Shown here piece after piece: positions 33,862 through 42,473 of a stretch of 64,000 bases of DNA (position 1 is its first letter; each line of letters starts with the position of its first letter). Made by a program: the position numbers and the translations under genes. The DNA lies in the NCBI GenBank assembly GCA_019748175.1, contig JAIEPX010000014.1, positions 1 to 64,000 on the forward strand, in the 5' to 3' direction. Under the pieces are notes generated by a model. That model worked only from the letters and a program-made list of their open reading frames with translations. It ran no database searches and was not told where the DNA came from. Origin of the DNA: Gammaproteobacteria bacterium (GTDB lineage: Bacteria; Pseudomonadota; Gammaproteobacteria; JAIEPX01).

Positions 33862-34167
33862 TAATGAAAGGAGAAGGTTATCCTTTCACGATGAGGAGTT
33901 CTAGGGGAGAGAATCGTGATACTCACCCCTAAATATATGAAAGGAAGCATCTCCCGGTTATAAAATCAGCAACTATGAAATTAAGGCATTGAGTGACTCA
34001 AACATCAAAAATCCTTAACCGACGGGTGCTTTAGCCATTGACTTAGGTAAAACAGGGGCTACAATCAAGCTCTACACGTAGGATTGCGTGTCCGTACCAG
34101 GATTTTCATCAAGGATTTACCCCCTGTTGAAAATAAGGATAGAGATTTGATACTGAGGTAGCACAGG
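33862..34167. other. Gene-free gap where aroK-aroB would be expected
   Basis: 306 bp between the secretin and damX. In enterobacteria this position holds aroK and aroB. It contains repeat family B copy 2 (33876-33960). I see no remnant of shikimate kinase or dehydroquinate synthase and no other open frame. Confidence 0.6.
33876..33960. repeat. Dispersed repeat family B, copy 2 (inverted relative to copy 1)
   Basis: Its reverse complement matches 20131-20215 over the full 85 bp with scattered differences: AACCGGGAGATGCTTCC, then TTAGGGGTGAGTATCACGA, then TCTCTCCCCTAGAACTCCTC. The central hairpin (33901-33932) is kept with a few mismatches in the arms. It lies 14 bp downstream of the secretin stop, a gene-end position like copy 1. 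Confidence 0.75.
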
Positions 34168-35802
34168 ATGAGTGCACAATTTGATGGAGTGTGTGGGATA
34201 AGAGGCTCACGAGAAATGGAAGATTCTAACCGTCAATTAGGCGAGCTTGGAATCGAGCGTTCGCCATTCGATGATTCTCATTCATTGTATTATCCTGTTA
34301 AGCAATGGGAAGAGCATTTCCGTTTCTTGCAGGCCTTTCGTGCCGGCTCACACCCTTTGTTACTGATGCCCGGAATTGTAGGGTCAGGTAAAACCTCACT
34401 CATTAAACATTTTCTTCAATTGCAAAATGATTCCACGCGTATCCATTATATAGAAGCGCAGCCTCATCATGATGTGGATCACTTAATTCTTGATTGTTAC
34501 GCTGACAGTCGACTCGAACCTCGAGCAGGCGCGGGTATTCCAGAGGTGCTATATCAATTGGGTCTTCTTGCGAATGAAATCGGCTCGCAATTATTGTTTA
34601 TTGATGATGCCCATCGTTTGCCTCGTGAAACGCTAATGCGATTTTTACATTTATTGTTTACACAGGATCTTTCTCAATCTCAATTTCGTGTCGTGTTGGT
34701 GGGCGAATCTCAGTTGCAAGAAACAGTGATGAATATGCTGGATTCTTTTGCTCCAAGTCGTCAAGTTCCTTGCTTAGACATTGAGCCGCTTTCATTGCAA
34801 GAAATCCGTGAATATTTAGAGTTTCGTTTTTCTCAAGCAAACGCAAATCAAAAATTTCCATTTAATTCTGCCGTGCTAAAACAAATTCATTTGTTATCAG
34901 GTGGATTCCCAGGGCGAATCAATCGAGTTGCTCAACAGGTTTTTGTGGATTCAGTAAAGTTTGATCACCGTTCTGAAGAGCATTCTGTTCCATTCATTCA
35001 ATATTTACAGGGGTATAAAATGAAACTGATTGGCGCAACATCTTTAGTCGTTTTGTTTTTGTTAATGTGGCAATTTTATCCAATGCATCATAGTCATTCC
35101 AGTGAAATTTCCGCTTTGCATTCTGCGTTGAATACTACGACTGAAAAAACGCATCTAGAAAATCAAGATGCTTTTAATGATGAATCTGTTGCTGATGCTA
35201 CTGATGCCGCTGCGGCTAATAGTGGGCAATTAAGTCCTGATGTTCGTGCCGCGATCGCAGCGGCTGTTGATCATTTGCAAGGAACTGAGTTGAGCGAAGC
35301 AGAGCAATACGATGAGTCATTTAGTATGCCTGTAGTACATAATCAACATTTATGCGCAGGAGCTAAGTTGGCTGATGAAAATGTATATTTAGCCAATAAA
35401 TCCTCTACAGAATCCAATGCGGTAAAAACTGAAGCGGTGAAACCTTCTGTTGCTATGACAGATTCTATTACTGGGACTGAGTTGCAATTAATGGGTGCTA
35501 AAGGTTACACGATTCAAATTATGGGTGTTCGTGCTCCACAATTATTGGATACATTTATTGCTGAAAATCATCTTGCCGAAGCAATGTATTATCATACTAA
35601 ATTAAATCAACAAGATTGGTATGTTTTAGTCTATGGAAATTATCAAAATGCTGATGATGCAAAAGCCGCTTTGTTGAAATTGCCAGATGCTGTGAAAAGA
35701 CAGCAGCCCTGGATAAGATCTTTTGATGGTGTTCGTCAAGCGATTGAAGTTGCACATCAAAAAGAAATGCCTAAAGAATCGCAAACAGTGGCTGTCCGAT
35801 AA
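34168..35802 (+). CDS. damX: DamX-like protein: AAA ATPase, membrane helix, SPOR domain
   Basis: 544 residues. N-terminal ExeA-type AAA domain: Walker A PGIVGSGKTS (residues 68-77), Walker B QLLFIDDAHRL, then an arginine-containing FPGRINRVAQ. A single transmembrane helix follows (LIGATSLVVLFLLMWQFYP, ~290-308), a ~130-residue low-complexity periplasmic linker and a C-terminal SPOR domain (GYTIQIMGVRAP ... WYVLVYGNYQNADDAKAAL) that binds denuded septal glycan. DamX proteins act at the division septum. Position two steps after the mrcA/hof cluster matches enterobacterial mrcA-hof-aroKB-damX with aroKB lost. Start ATG 34168 has GAGG 10 nt upstream. Confidence 0.85.
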   Translation: MSAQFDGVCGIRGSREMEDSNRQLGELGIERSPFDDSHSLYYPVKQWEEHFRFLQAFRAGSHPLLLMPGIVGSGKTSLIKHFLQLQNDSTRIHYIEAQPHHDVDHLILDCYADSRLEPRAGAGIPEVLYQLGLLANEIGSQLLFIDDAHRLPRETLMRFLHLLFTQDLSQSQFRVVLVGESQLQETVMNMLDSFAPSRQVPCLDIEPLSLQEIREYLEFRFSQANANQKFPFNSAVLKQIHLLSGGFPGRINRVAQQVFVDSVKFDHRSEEHSVPFIQYLQGYKMKLIGATSLVVLFLLMWQFYPMHHSHSSEISALHSALNTTTEKTHLENQDAFNDESVADATDAAAANSGQLSPDVRAAIAAAVDHLQGTELSEAEQYDESFSMPVVHNQHLCAGAKLADENVYLANKSSTESNAVKTEAVKPSVAMTDSITGTELQLMGAKGYTIQIMGVRAPQLLDTFIAENHLAEAMYYHTKLNQQDWYVLVYGNYQNADDAKAALLKLPDAVKRQQPWIRSFDGVRQAIEVAHQKEMPKESQTVAVR

Positions 35803-35806
35803 TATA

Positions 35807-36418
35807 TTAGGTTCTTTGCGATTTTGGAGTAATGGCTTTTTGTGCGGCAAGATGAGCAATGCGTACACGTTTTCTCTTGTCTTCTTCTGTTGGCACGTAT
35901 CCTACCACTTTTAATTTATATTCTTCTGCTGCAACCCAAATAGCCCATTTCATTAAATCTGTTCCAGCAATAATTTCTATGCCACCTTTCCAACGAGATT
36001 TTATGAGTTCAACCATTTCGTGTGCAGTGTCAAAAGCTTGTTTAATTACGGTGCCTTTTCCTGAATTGACAAATTTTTTGAGCAGTTCAATATCAAGAGT
36101 TTCAAGATTCTCTAATGGTGGGCTATTCGAACCACCATACATAAAAGGTCCGATGGAAGTGCACAGCCCATCATCTAAATCTTGAATAGTCCAGCCTGAT
36201 TTGGCAGTAATAAAATTGACTTTGGTGTAATGTTCAAATGTTGCATCGATGTTGAGAATTTGAATAAACGGACAGTATTTGCGCAGATACGCAATATCTT
36301 CTGGGCTAATGGCCCGGTTGATGCTATCAACTAATATCCCTTGATCTCTTTGACCCCACACGCCTGTGGCGAGGGCCATTAAGTCGTCTTCATCGGGTGT
36401 TTGATCCGTTATTGGCAT
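35807..36418 (-). CDS. Unknown 203-residue cytoplasmic protein
   Basis: Not recognised. Convergent with damX, 4 bp between the two stop codons. Mixed alpha/beta composition with an aromatic core segment (GWTIQDLDDGLCTSIGPFMY) and a basic C-terminal helix ending AAQKAITPKSQRT. No signal peptide or membrane segment. A TATACT ~30 nt upstream of ATG 36418 is a plausible -10. The neighbour on the same strand is the alpha/beta hydrolase, 44 bp away, so the two may be co-transcribed. No function can be assigned. Confidence 0.68.
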   Translation of the reverse strand: MPITDQTPDEDDLMALATGVWGQRDQGILVDSINRAISPEDIAYLRKYCPFIQILNIDATFEHYTKVNFITAKSGWTIQDLDDGLCTSIGPFMYGGSNSPPLENLETLDIELLKKFVNSGKGTVIKQAFDTAHEMVELIKSRWKGGIEIIAGTDLMKWAIWVAAEEYKLKVVGYVPTEEDKRKRVRIAHLAAQKAITPKSQRT

Positions 36419-36462
36419 ATGTCCTTCACTTATCCGTAGTCTAGATCAAGTATAGTAGTAGA

Positions 36463-37104
36463 TTAGTGAGAATTCAATGTAAGCTTCTCAATGATACTAT
36501 CCCGTAACTCAATGAGTTTGCCGTGGAAATAATGTCCAGCATCGGGCATTCGGATGAGCTGAAAGTTTTCTGATCGAGTTTCTAGCCAATCAAACACTTC
36601 TTGAGCAGGAAAAACTTCATCTAAATCGCCTTGCGCAATAAGCCACGGACAGTTTAATGGGGGTAGTGAACGAATATCAAAACGATTAATCGGAGGTGCG
36701 ATGGTAATGAGTTGTTCGACAGGTATTTCACTGGCAACTTTTGCAGCGATGTACGATCCGAATGAAAATCCGGCTAACCAGAGCCTGCAGTGTGGATATT
36801 TTTTTTTCGCCCAAGCGATGACGGCTTTTAAATCGTCTTGCTCGCCAATAGCATTATCATACTGACCTTCGCTTTGGCCCACGCCTCGAAAATTAAATCG
36901 AATTGCAATAACTCCGAGTTGTTGACAGGCTCTTACTAACGTTGTTACCACTTTATTCGTCATCGTTCCGCCGTGCAAAGGATGAGGATGACAAATAATT
37001 GCGACAGTATTTTCTATAGGTTTTGCTGGATGTTCAATAACGGTTTCGAGATTTCCTGCAGGGCCAGGAATAGAGAGAGATTCTAAAGTGGCAAATTGTG
37101 TCAC
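36463..37104 (-). CDS. Alpha/beta hydrolase (COG2945 type)
   Basis: 213 residues, cytoplasmic. Fold marks: the HPHPLHGGTMTNKVV strand-turn, RFNFRGVGQSEG, nucleophile elbow GFSFGSYIA, acid in AQGDLDEVFP and histidine in MPDAGHYFHG. All three catalytic residues are present. COG2945 members are small hydrolases of unknown substrate, common in gammaproteobacteria. ATG 37104 starts a sequence aligning with the family N-terminus (LSIPGPAGNLETVIE). Confidence 0.88.
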   Translation of the reverse strand: MTQFATLESLSIPGPAGNLETVIEHPAKPIENTVAIICHPHPLHGGTMTNKVVTTLVRACQQLGVIAIRFNFRGVGQSEGQYDNAIGEQDDLKAVIAWAKKKYPHCRLWLAGFSFGSYIAAKVASEIPVEQLITIAPPINRFDIRSLPPLNCPWLIAQGDLDEVFPAQEVFDWLETRSENFQLIRMPDAGHYFHGKLIELRDSIIEKLTLNSH

Positions 37105-37189
37105 GAACGATTTCCTTCATGGATACAATAAAAATGTCACAGCGTACACTACAAGTGAGAGTACGCTATGACTGTGAAATTAGCGGCTA

Positions 37190-39865
37190 TTAATCGACAC
37201 CAACGAAGGTTGGTCTCGGTGCGGTATGTTCTTCATCGAAATCATGGTGGGATCTGTCTCTCATTCCCACTGATTCTGAATCAGTATCTTCATCACCACT
37301 GTGAACAGCGCTCATATCGAGATCCTCTTCGTTAGCGACGGCAGCTGGCGGTTTACCTTGCATCTGATCAAGACGCTGAATATAGATGTCTAAGTCAGAG
37401 CCTTCTTTCAGTGTACTGTCAGCTTTGAGCTCGTCAATAATCTCTTGAGTAACGGCTTTATCTTGATTAGCAGAGAATAACAAGTCTTTCATTTCTGCAT
37501 CAAAAGTGCGATTGAACATCCAGCCAGTAAACAAATTGGAGGGTTTGTCTTCAAGAAGGAACTGGATGCGTTCTTTCAATGCGTCGGCTTTTGCCTTTGA
37601 AGTGTTCTGCAGTAAATAATACGCTTTGAAAAGATTTTCGGGGCTCAATGTTTCGATGGCTGATCTGTCATTAAACATTGCACGCACCAAATTAATGGCA
37701 TCATTTTGTTGTTTGTTGCAACCATTTGACGCTAATCCTAAAAGGACTTGAAGTTTTGTTGCTAGCTCCTTCGATTCCCCTGGGGTTAGTTGTTGCATTA
37801 ATGGTTTCAGGAATTTGTTGACGTAATCAGCGCTGACTGGAGAATTGCTAGTTTGGTGAGTGACTAAAAATGCTTTTACAATGTGAGCGCGTAATTCTAA
37901 TTTACTTGCTTTTTCAGCATCGCCATCGCCATCGGCTGGGCTTAATTTTGACCATTCACTCAGTTGTAGTTCAGGATGAAGGTAGGTAATAAAGTAAGTG
38001 GCCGCTGCTTCAGGATCGTTCGGGTTGTTCTTTAAGTCAGTAAAAGGTTTAGAGAGTTTTCGCTTCAATTCATCTCTTTTGCTTTCGAGTGTTACGCCAT
38101 ATTGAGGGTCATTTGCACCAATTTCTGCTGTGACTTGCTTATCAGTCAGATCATCATGTAAGTACTTGTGCGTTTCTTTTTCGAGGCTATCGAGCAGTAA
38201 TTTATTTTTATAGAAATTTTCGAATGCTCTAGGATTGTTAGCTCGAATTTCTTCAGCAAAAATTATTTTTGCTTTTTGACGTAAACCTGCTATCAACCTA
38301 GTGCATTGTTCTGTAGTCGCTTGATAATCAATCACGTTATTTTCTTTAATAACGAGATGTTTGATTAATGGCAGTGTTCTGTCGATGAAGTTCTTCATAT
38401 CATCGCCGCTCACTGAGCGAGCTCTCAGGATTGGATGCGTATAAAATGCTACTTGATTGGATTTTCCTTCTTGAGCATTATCGAAAAGGGTATTAACAAG
38501 TTCAACGCGATTATCAGTAGTTAATTTATCGGATTTAGCTAGCCTTGAAAGCAAGTTTGGATCTTTAGCTTCCAGGTAAATATTTTTACGACTGGGTGTA
38601 TCGGTTGTGTCTTTATTGAATTCTGCCGCTTTCTGCTCGGCATTATATACAGTACTGAATGCGCTTCGATTCCATCGCCACATCAGTTTTTGTTCGAAAT
38701 AGTCTTTAGGGCTTAAGCCGTCGATGTTAATTTTTGGAACTCTAGATTCTAGCTCATTGACCAGCTGAGTATATTGAATTTCCTTGTTAACTGGGAAAAG
38801 AATTTCTAAGTAAGCGAGGCGATCTTTATCATCGGTGAGACGCATAAAGGTGTTCGCTTGATGAATGATTGCTGGTGCACATTTGGCATCCGCTTTGATG
38901 TCGCCTTTCTCATCAAATATATTATTTCCTTTGATGTCGTTATACGCAGATCGGCTGGCGTTACAAATTCTCTCAAGTTGTCTTAGGTCTTCCATTTCGA
39001 AATAACTGAGCGTGCGACGACTTTCTAAGATTGCATCAGCAAAATTATTCGCTCGGCGTGGTGTGTACATTTTTTCTCGGAGCTCTTTGGTCAACGAGAT
39101 ATCTTTAATGCCAACTTTGAGCATTTCTTTAATCGATTGACGGAGAACCCAACCGCCTTTTTCAGTTGATCCTGTTGAAAATTCGAAATCATTATGACCA
39201 TGCGCTTTGACTGTCATCGCTAAATCAACGGGTGATTCAGAGGTATAGACGCCATTTTCAAGTTTGACAATATGTTTTGTCTTGAAGAATGTACCTTCAG
39301 CCCGATGGATATGATTGTGTTTATTTCCCAGTTCAGAAATAACTTTATTCATCGTTTCACTTCGTTTTTTTTCATTAGTTTCACTAATCGCGTGTTGACG
39401 AATACCTTCTGGGGTATCAAAGTAGCTGCACACATACGTTGCAGCATCCATCATTTGTTTGTCGTCTTGATTAATTTCTTGCTGACGAATGCGAGCAAGC
39501 TCTATGCGTTTATTGAAGTAATTTTGTAAAGCGTCACTTGCTATTTGTTTTTGTTTTTCTGTTTCGAGATTAGCTTCGGCAAGGATTTCTTCTTTTAATT
39601 TTTTATGTTGTTCTTCGATTTGTTTAATTAAGCTGCCTTGAGAAAAGTTATGTAGTTCCTCATTGGCTTCGTCTAGCTTCTTAAGGATATTGTCACTTTT
39701 CGGGTTACCAAGTTTTCGAACAAGTTCGTAGAGGTGGTCTTTGGCAGCATTTAATTCAGTAACGACATCACTAGATTTTCTAGTTTCTTTTGCTGCAGGG
39801 TTGGGCGGTTGGTTGCCTGTGTTGGGAGTTCCGCCATTATTTGAATTTGGTGTCTTGCTTTGCAT
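37190..39865 (-). CDS. Large unknown 891-residue protein with PmrA-like promoter; candidate effector
   Basis: Not recognised. ATG 39865 follows GAGGAG by about 7 nt. Residues 1-30 are a Pro/Asn/Gly-rich disordered leader (PNSNNGGTPNTGNQPPNP). Residues ~30-130 are a strong coiled coil; the rest is mostly helical, with no transmembrane segment. The C-terminal ~45 residues are acidic and Ser/Asp-rich (MSAVHSGDEDTDSESVG) and end DFDEEHTAPRPTFVGVD. An acidic cluster followed by small and hydrophobic residues at the extreme C-terminus resembles the Dot/Icm E-block signal. A PmrA-like promoter lies upstream with a ~90-nt leader. Effector role is inference. Confidence 0.75.
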   Translation of the reverse strand: MQSKTPNSNNGGTPNTGNQPPNPAAKETRKSSDVVTELNAAKDHLYELVRKLGNPKSDNILKKLDEANEELHNFSQGSLIKQIEEQHKKLKEEILAEANLETEKQKQIASDALQNYFNKRIELARIRQQEINQDDKQMMDAATYVCSYFDTPEGIRQHAISETNEKKRSETMNKVISELGNKHNHIHRAEGTFFKTKHIVKLENGVYTSESPVDLAMTVKAHGHNDFEFSTGSTEKGGWVLRQSIKEMLKVGIKDISLTKELREKMYTPRRANNFADAILESRRTLSYFEMEDLRQLERICNASRSAYNDIKGNNIFDEKGDIKADAKCAPAIIHQANTFMRLTDDKDRLAYLEILFPVNKEIQYTQLVNELESRVPKINIDGLSPKDYFEQKLMWRWNRSAFSTVYNAEQKAAEFNKDTTDTPSRKNIYLEAKDPNLLSRLAKSDKLTTDNRVELVNTLFDNAQEGKSNQVAFYTHPILRARSVSGDDMKNFIDRTLPLIKHLVIKENNVIDYQATTEQCTRLIAGLRQKAKIIFAEEIRANNPRAFENFYKNKLLLDSLEKETHKYLHDDLTDKQVTAEIGANDPQYGVTLESKRDELKRKLSKPFTDLKNNPNDPEAAATYFITYLHPELQLSEWSKLSPADGDGDAEKASKLELRAHIVKAFLVTHQTSNSPVSADYVNKFLKPLMQQLTPGESKELATKLQVLLGLASNGCNKQQNDAINLVRAMFNDRSAIETLSPENLFKAYYLLQNTSKAKADALKERIQFLLEDKPSNLFTGWMFNRTFDAEMKDLLFSANQDKAVTQEIIDELKADSTLKEGSDLDIYIQRLDQMQGKPPAAVANEEDLDMSAVHSGDEDTDSESVGMRDRSHHDFDEEHTAPRPTFVGVD

Positions 39866-39957
39866 TTCGAGTCTCCTCTGTTAACTCTTGGTTACTTTAA
39901 GCTATTTGGGGCCAATAAACAGTAATTTCAAGGTTCATTGGTTAAGCAATAGGTTGA

Positions 39958-39990
39958 ATAATAGCACGGGGAAGTTAAGAAAGTATTAAG
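39958..39990 (-). promoter_or_regulatory. PmrA-like tandem box plus -10 upstream of the 891-residue gene
   Basis: Minus strand: CTTAATACT (39982-39990), TT, CTTAACTTC (39971-39979), seven bases, TATTAT (39958-39963). Same 9-2-9 then 7 then -10 pattern as three other promoters in the window, although here the start codon is ~92 nt further on. Confidence 0.6.
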
Positions 39991-40056
39991 AGGTTTAATG
40001 ACAAAAGGTGAGACATGCTGTTTGAGGCTGGTTGGGGAATAGAAGGAAGAGCAAGA

Positions 40057-40087
40057 AGCCCCCTGTTTTTGTATCGTACAGGGGGCT
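40057..40087 (-). terminator. Rho-independent terminator of the HU-like gene
   Basis: Ten-base arms AGCCCCCTGT (40057-40066) and ACAGGGGGCT (40078-40087) around an 11-nt loop. On the minus strand the stem begins 7 nt past the HU-like stop and is followed by a T-rich stretch (TCTTGCTCTTCC). Confidence 0.75.
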
Positions 40088-40094
40088 ATCCAGA

Positions 40095-40427
40095 TTAGTT
40101 CACCATTTCTTTGAGTTTTTTCAAAGCACGGAATTTCAGGACGTTACGCGCTGGCTTCGCCTTGAACATCATGCTTTCACCAGTAAATGGATTGATACCT
40201 TTGCGAGCTTTGGTCGCTGGTTTTTTAATACGACGGATTTTCATTAATCCAGGAACAGTGAATTCCCCAATTGCACGCGGACTTAAGCTTTTTGCGATGA
40301 CATTAGATAATCCTTCAAGAACGCTCGCGCATTCTTTTTTGGTTAAGCCAGTGAAATCTGCTAAATATGCTAAAGTTTCTGACTTGGTGTAAGCTTCTTT
40401 CACTGCTGACAGTTTTTTGCTAGCCAT
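40095..40427 (-). CDS. HU/IHF-family DNA-binding protein
   Basis: 110-residue histone-like protein. The fold is recognisable: N-terminal helices (LAYLADFTGLTKKECASVLE), then GEFTVPGLMKIRRIKKPATK and the DNA-arm motif KARKGINPFTGESMMFKAKP. It is longer and more basic at the N-terminus (MASKKLSAVKEAYTKSE) than E. coli HupA/B (90) and looks like the extended HU-like proteins of several intracellular and environmental bacteria. Probably a nucleoid protein; partner genes are absent. It ends with a strong terminator. Confidence 0.85.
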   Translation of the reverse strand: MASKKLSAVKEAYTKSETLAYLADFTGLTKKECASVLEGLSNVIAKSLSPRAIGEFTVPGLMKIRRIKKPATKARKGINPFTGESMMFKAKPARNVLKFRALKKLKEMVN

Positions 40428-40767
40428 AAAATCTCTCTCAAGTTAATGTTAAACAATGCGATCTAAGGTCTCGTAGACATCAGATCCCTAATACTCCTTA
40501 ATTAGGAACGGCAACAGTATCATCTTTTCAAGGAAAAAACAGCCCCTAAAATAAAAAAACATCGATATTTATAGCGGTTATCGTATTGGTTTTGAGTAAG
40601 AAGGAGTTAGCTCTCAACAGCCATGAAGAGAGGGCGTCGAGTGACCAAAACGACCAAATCCTAAATCCCTCGCTGGGAGATGCCGATGTCAAATTAGTCC
40701 TTGTAAAATAGCTGGAACTGAGGTACGATCTGCAACCTTTAAATTTTTGATTGGAGCGCTTAGCCAA
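40428..40767. other. Intergenic promoter region between HU-like gene and rplM
   Basis: 340 bp with divergent genes at each side. A weak promoter for rplM is possible at 40701-40729 (TTGTAA, 17 bp, TACGAT). No open frame of note and no recognised ribosomal-protein leader. Confidence 0.4.
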
Positions 40768-41217
40768 ATGTCTACATTCAATGCCAAGGCAGAGCAAGTA
40801 CAACATAGTTGGTATTTAATCGATGCATCAGGGAAAACCCTGGGACGTTTAGCAACTGAGGTGGCTCATCGCCTACGGGGCAAACATAAAGCAATTTTTA
40901 CCCCTCATGTTGATACTGGTGACTACATCGTTGTGGTCAATGCCGAAAAAGTCCGCGTTACCGGAAATAAAAGCACTAAAAAGGTCTATTATGACCATAC
41001 GGGCTATATGGGCGGTTTGAAATCAATTACGTTTGAAAAGTTGATGGCGAAAGCCCCGACTCATGCCATTGAGCGTGCAGTGAAGGGTATGTTGCCTAAA
41101 GGACCTTTAGGTCGAGCGATGTTCCGCAAACTAAAAGTGTATGCGGGTAGTGAACATCCTCATACGGCGCAACAGCCACAGGTATGGGTTTTAGAGGACA
41201 GCAGAGAAGCTGCTTAG
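40768..41217 (+). CDS. rplM: 50S ribosomal protein L13
   Basis: 149 residues from ATG 40768, GGAG 12 nt upstream; the frame extends to 40747 but the protein aligns from [21 protein letters not shown]13 hallmarks: [31 protein letters not shown] and [20 protein letters not shown]. It is an early-assembly protein of the large subunit. Slightly longer than E. coli L13 (142). Followed 29 bp later by rpsI, the universal pairing; both share a transcript. Confidence 0.98.
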   Translation: MSTFNAKAEQVQHSWYLIDASGKTLGRLATEVAHRLRGKHKAIFTPHVDTGDYIVVVNAEKVRVTGNKSTKKVYYDHTGYMGGLKSITFEKLMAKAPTHAIERAVKGMLPKGPLGRAMFRKLKVYAGSEHPHTAQQPQVWVLEDSREAA

Positions 41218-41246
41218 TTATCGATGATTTTAAGTGAGACAATGTA

Positions 41247-41690
41247 ATGGCAATGATTCAATATTATGGTACTGGTCGACGCAAAACAGCGACTGCAAGA
41301 GCATTTTTAAGGCCATCTAAAGCGCTGAAGGCTGCTAAAGCTTCCGAAGGGTCTGAAGGTCAAGGCTCTGGCGCAATGACGATTAACGGCATCTCACTTG
41401 ACGATTACTTTCCTCGTGAAACGTCTCGTATGCTAGTTCGAGGTCCGCTTGTTGAAGCCAGTGTTCCTTTAGATCGTTTTAATATGATTATCACCGTTAA
41501 AGGTGGTGGTGAGACAGGTCAAGCTGGCGCAGTTTGTCATGCAATTGCGCGTGCTTTAGTGAAGTACGATGAATCGCTCAAAAAAGTTCTGCGTAGCAAG
41601 GGTTTTATTACCCGTGATAGTCGAATGAAAGAACGTAAGAAAGTGGGTAAACCCGGCGCTCGTGCTAGTAAGCAGTTCTCTAAACGTTAA
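41247..41690 (+). CDS. rpsI: 30S ribosomal protein S9 with loop insertion
   Basis: 147 residues, 17 more than E. coli S9. Core motifs are intact: [30 protein letters not shown], and the invariant C-terminal [13 protein letters not shown] whose last residues touch P-site tRNA. The extra length is mostly a ~16-residue Lys/Ala/Ser/Gly-rich insertion ([18 protein letters not shown]) in the early beta-hairpin where E. coli has only a few residues. The frame is uninterrupted, so the insertion is real. Terminator follows directly. Confidence 0.97.
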   Translation: MAMIQYYGTGRRKTATARAFLRPSKALKAAKASEGSEGQGSGAMTINGISLDDYFPRETSRMLVRGPLVEASVPLDRFNMIITVKGGGETGQAGAVCHAIARALVKYDESLKKVLRSKGFITRDSRMKERKKVGKPGARASKQFSKR

Positions 41691-41699
41691 TTTTTTACC

Positions 41700-41720
41700 A
41701 GCCCACTGTCATAGTGGGCT
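41700..41720 (+). terminator. Rho-independent terminator after rpsI
   Basis: AGCCCACT (41700-41707) pairs with AGTGGGCT (41713-41720) over a 5-nt loop, 10 nt past the rpsI stop. A T-run precedes it (TTTTTT, 41691-41697) rather than following. Confidence 0.6.
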
Positions 41721-41840
41721 GAGTCTTTGATATTACACTCTACTATTTTTTGAACGATGGAGTGTTTGGGTGTGTGATTTCCCTTATTTATTTAATGAAG
41801 CAGTGCCAATCAACGGCGTGAGCTGCTGGGAGTAGTTGAG

Positions 41841-42473
41841 ATGACAATGCTGAAGCGTTCTGTGATGACCTTATATTCTGGAACTTCTGATATCCACAGT
41901 CACCGAGTTCGAATTGTATTGGCCGAGAAGGGTGTTACTGTTGATATATTAAATGTTGATCTTGATCAGCCTCCTGAAGACCTTATTGCTTTGAATCCTT
42001 ATAGTACTGTACCAACATTGGTTGATCGTGAATTAGTTTTATACAATGCTAATATCATCATGGAATATCTGGATGAACGATTTCCTCACCCTCCACTTTT
42101 GCCTGTTTATCCTGTTGCACGAGCAAAAAGTCGATTGATGTTGTATAGAATTGAGCGTGACTGGTATAAGTTAGCGAATACTATCGAAACAGGTCGTGGT
42201 GCTGCGGTAGAGCAAGCCAGGACAGAATTGCGTGATAATTTAAAAAGCTTAGCGCCTGTATTTGCTGAGATGCCTTATTTCTTAAGTGAAGAATTTTCAT
42301 TGGTTGATTGCACAATTGGGCCTTTATTGTGGCGATTGCCTTCTTTGGGTATTGATCTAGGTAATCAAGCAAAACAATTGACGACATATGCGCAGCGAGT
42401 ATTTAAACGAGATACTTTTCAAGCGAGTTTGACGGAAACAGAAAGAGAAATGCGAGAAAAACATGTCGCCTAG
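41841..42473 (+). CDS. sspA: Stringent starvation protein A (SspA)
   Basis: 210-residue GST-fold protein that binds RNA polymerase and alters transcription under starvation and acid stress; in several pathogens it controls virulence genes. N-terminal thioredoxin-like domain: MTLYSGTSDIHSHRVRIVLA, NPYSTVPTLVDRELVLYNA, IIMEYLDERFPHPPLLP; then the all-helical domain. It overlaps sspB by 11 nt. In many relatives petABC lies between rpsI and sspA; here only a 150-bp gap with the rpsI terminator remains. Confidence 0.94.
   Translation: MTMLKRSVMTLYSGTSDIHSHRVRIVLAEKGVTVDILNVDLDQPPEDLIALNPYSTVPTLVDRELVLYNANIIMEYLDERFPHPPLLPVYPVARAKSRLMLYRIERDWYKLANTIETGRGAAVEQARTELRDNLKSLAPVFAEMPYFLSEEFSLVDCTIGPLLWRLPSLGIDLGNQAKQLTTYAQRVFKRDTFQASLTETEREMREKHVA

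Noticed and set aside
33862..34167. Remnant of aroK or aroB
   Set aside because: No P-loop or dehydroquinate-synthase motif in any frame.
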